Assembly (NCBI GenBank): GCA_964036045.1
Contig: OZ038381.1
Location: 160,832,283 to 160,896,282 of the forward strand
Length of the DNA: 64,000 nt
Source of the DNA: Eutreptiella sp. 'Long Island Sound 2002'
Lineage: Eukaryota; Euglenozoa; Euglenophyceae; Eutreptiales; Eutreptiaceae
Direction of reading: 5' to 3'
The notes under the pieces were generated by a model. The model worked only from the letters and a program-made list of their open reading frames with translations. It was not told the origin of the DNA and made no database searches. The position numbers were made by a program, and so were the translations under genes. Positions 62,781 through 64,000 of the stretch are shown piece by piece; within the stretch, counting starts at the first letter, position 1; each line of letters starts with the position of its first letter.

Positions 62781-64000
62781 CGGGCGTGACTCCGTTGCCC
62801 TTTGCCAACTTTGATTTTCTTTGATTTTTCTTGGGTGAAGCATTCCGTGTGTGTTTGCCACCACGCATTCAGTCCCCCAAGTACTTGCACTTCCCCTTGT
62901 CGTGGCTGCACTCCGGTGTCTCGAAGTTGTTCCAGTGATTGTTGAAATCCTTTCCATTGTTCCCTGTGCTCCCCTCTGTAAAATCCCACCCACTCACATA
63001 GCTCCCTTAGCCATGTTGTAAGGTATGACGCGAACACTGGCGACGCTCCTGCCTTGACTTCGCACCGATATCGCCAGTGGGCACTTCTTGCTGACCACAT
63101 CGCCCAGCCTTGGTTTGTCTTCAGCAACCATTCTTGGTCGTCAGACTCCATCTTATCTCGAACTGTGGATGTCCATTTATCTGTTGTCACCTGGCCATAG
63201 TAGTGTTGTATAACCGCCATTGCTGCTTTGAACATGGGGCATCCGACCATCGCGTGTTGGATCGTCTCCTTTTGTGAGCAAACCGGGCACTTGTCAGTGC
63301 CTGACCTCTTGTAGACTCTTGCATGTACGGTCAGTTTGTGCCACAGCGCCTTTCGCGCAAAGTCTTGAGCCCTCGGTGGTAGCTGTGCCTGTGCCAGCTG
63401 TTCCCATACCTCCGGTGTTTGCGGGTCGCGGACCCCTGGTTGAGAGGCGTAGAACTGGAGCAGCCATGCCCTGGTCCAGTTTTGGGTATGGACTGCGGGG
63501 GTATCAAACCCCCCTTGTGACATGACTTTGTTGAGGAGTCGTCCGCCATGATTGTAGACCCCTTTCCATGTCCGAGGCAGTGCATTGAACAATCTTGCGT
63601 CCTCCAATGCTTGGAATTGACCCCACGTCAGCACCCCCTGCCGGATCAATTTCGTGTTGTAGTAGGAGCAGCGGAATTCATTTCGGAAATACACAGAGTG
63701 CCACAACGGCAGGCGGTCCCGGTTTGTCGGGGGGGCCACCTGCGGGGCCACTCGCTGAATGTTGGAGTGTGCCTTCGCCGACCATCCCAAAAATGTGAGA
63801 TCTGCCGTTCGGACCATGCCCAGTTGAATATATGGAAGGTTGTCCTTGGATGGTGTGAACCCTATGGCTGTTGCCCATGCATAGAAGGTCTCCGCTGCCT
63901 TAGCAGGGAATTCGTGAGGGTCTCCCAACAGGCTGACGAACGGAGCCGCCGCCTGGTGCATAAGAAACAGTTCTGGTTCTGGTAGTGCCAGTCCCCCTTG
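62729..64000 (-). CDS. Second LINE: RT C-terminal region with zinc knuckle (partial)
   Basis: The frame is open to the window edge upstream of MHQAAAP (GGLALPEPELFL reads in phase, a typical LINE segment after the RT core). It continues WATAIGFTPSKDNLPYIQLG, LTFLGWSAKAHSNIQRVAP, WHSVYFRNEFRCSYYNTKLI and DFARKALWHKLTVHARVYK, then CPVCSQKETIQHAMVGC (zf-RVT type). It ends in RQARECYKECKN; the overlapping frame (62676-62993) carries on as VLQGVQELIAELVEKGYTIV. Confidence 0.8.
   Translation of the reverse strand, partial: QGGLALPEPELFLMHQAAAPFVSLLGDPHEFPAKAAETFYAWATAIGFTPSKDNLPYIQLGMVRTADLTFLGWSAKAHSNIQRVAPQVAPPTNRDRLPLWHSVYFRNEFRCSYYNTKLIRQGVLTWGQFQALEDARLFNALPRTWKGVYNHGGRLLNKVMSQGGFDTPAVHTQNWTRAWLLQFYASQPGVRDPQTPEVWEQLAQAQLPPRAQDFARKALWHKLTVHARVYKRSGTDKCPVCSQKETIQHAMVGCPMFKAAMAVIQHYYGQVTTDKWTSTVRDKMESDDQEWLLKTNQGWAMWSARSAHWRYRCEVKAGASPVFASYLTTWLRELCEWVGFYRGEHREQWKGFQQSLEQLRDTGVQPRQGEVQVLGGLNAWWQTHTECFTQEKSKKIKVGKGQRSHARSARGRQARECYKECKN

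Larger units (their letters stand above)
61878..64000 (-). mobile_element. Second LINE, 3' half (runs off the window)
   Basis: RT C-terminal region, zinc knuckle, RNase H and Ser-rich basic tail in the same order as the 54-59 kb LINE, with clear but distant similarity. The 5' part, including RT catalytic motifs and endonuclease, lies beyond 64,000. Confidence 0.8.

Overview
The window looks like repeat-rich nuclear DNA of a eukaryote, probably a microalga or other protist. It has a tandem array with TTAGGG-like blocks at one end, reverse-transcribing elements of the LINE and DIRS (tyrosine-recombinase) types, DDE transposons carrying 2-oxoglutarate/Fe(II) dioxygenases, a likely GT-AG intron, and no bacterial operon logic. 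I recognise no ordinary housekeeping gene. Almost everything that can be named is mobile DNA, much of it nested and some of it broken.

Layout. 1-8,950: four near-identical ~2.16-kb tandem units plus part of a fifth, probably subtelomeric, followed by degenerate telomere-like repeats (9.19-9.26 kb) and an old fragment of the same unit (9.54-9.68 kb). 9.7-13.0 kb: no gene recognised. 13.05-20.33 kb: 'family C', with a coiled-coil gene, transposase remains, an AT-hook gene and a dioxygenase gene lying between arrays of short GCGTGCGCAAAA-type repeats; a DIRS-type RT-RNase H fragment sits inside. 20.5-23.6 kb: Gag-like, tyrosine recombinase and the N-terminal half of an RT, all on the minus strand. 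23.7-27.4 kb: a second RT cut in two around duplicated ~1-kb units with 60-bp minisatellites. 28.3-29.5 kb: unidentified minus-strand coding remains. 29.6-46.2 kb: a 'family A' region (TTCCTGATCWGCAA repeats) into which a complete-looking 7.8-kb TIR element ('family B', 30,980-38,787, flanked by GTAC) is inserted, and another block (41.7-45.6 kb) bounded by ~135-bp direct repeats. 46.2-53.8 kb: degraded DNA with two tyrosine-recombinase relics. 53.97-58.93 kb: a nearly full-length LINE (endonuclease, RT, zinc finger, RNase H, basic tail). 59.7-61.0 kb: an unidentified gene with one likely intron. 61.1-64.0 kb: the 3' half of a second, related LINE.

Two patterns change how the window reads. 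First, many long coding frames are interrupted by UAG or UAA and then continue in the same frame with conserved sequence. The DIRS RT-RNase H is open for about 900 bases except for one UAA and one UAG, and ends at UGA; coiled coils continue straight through UAG/UAA. This suggests UAR may be read as sense (glutamine fits many sites), as is established for several ulvophycean green algae; CHG-methylation decay is the main alternative. Second, several frameshifts fall in long G/C tracts, where length error or slippage is likely. Some 'pseudogenes' may therefore be intact.

The dioxygenase/transposase/coiled-coil trio recurs in families A, B and C. In B, and less clearly in C and A, each gene is separated from the next by an array of the element's own terminal-type repeats. 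I consider this modular architecture the most interesting candidate for an undescribed system. Three separate RT halves also all break between catalytic motif A and motif B.
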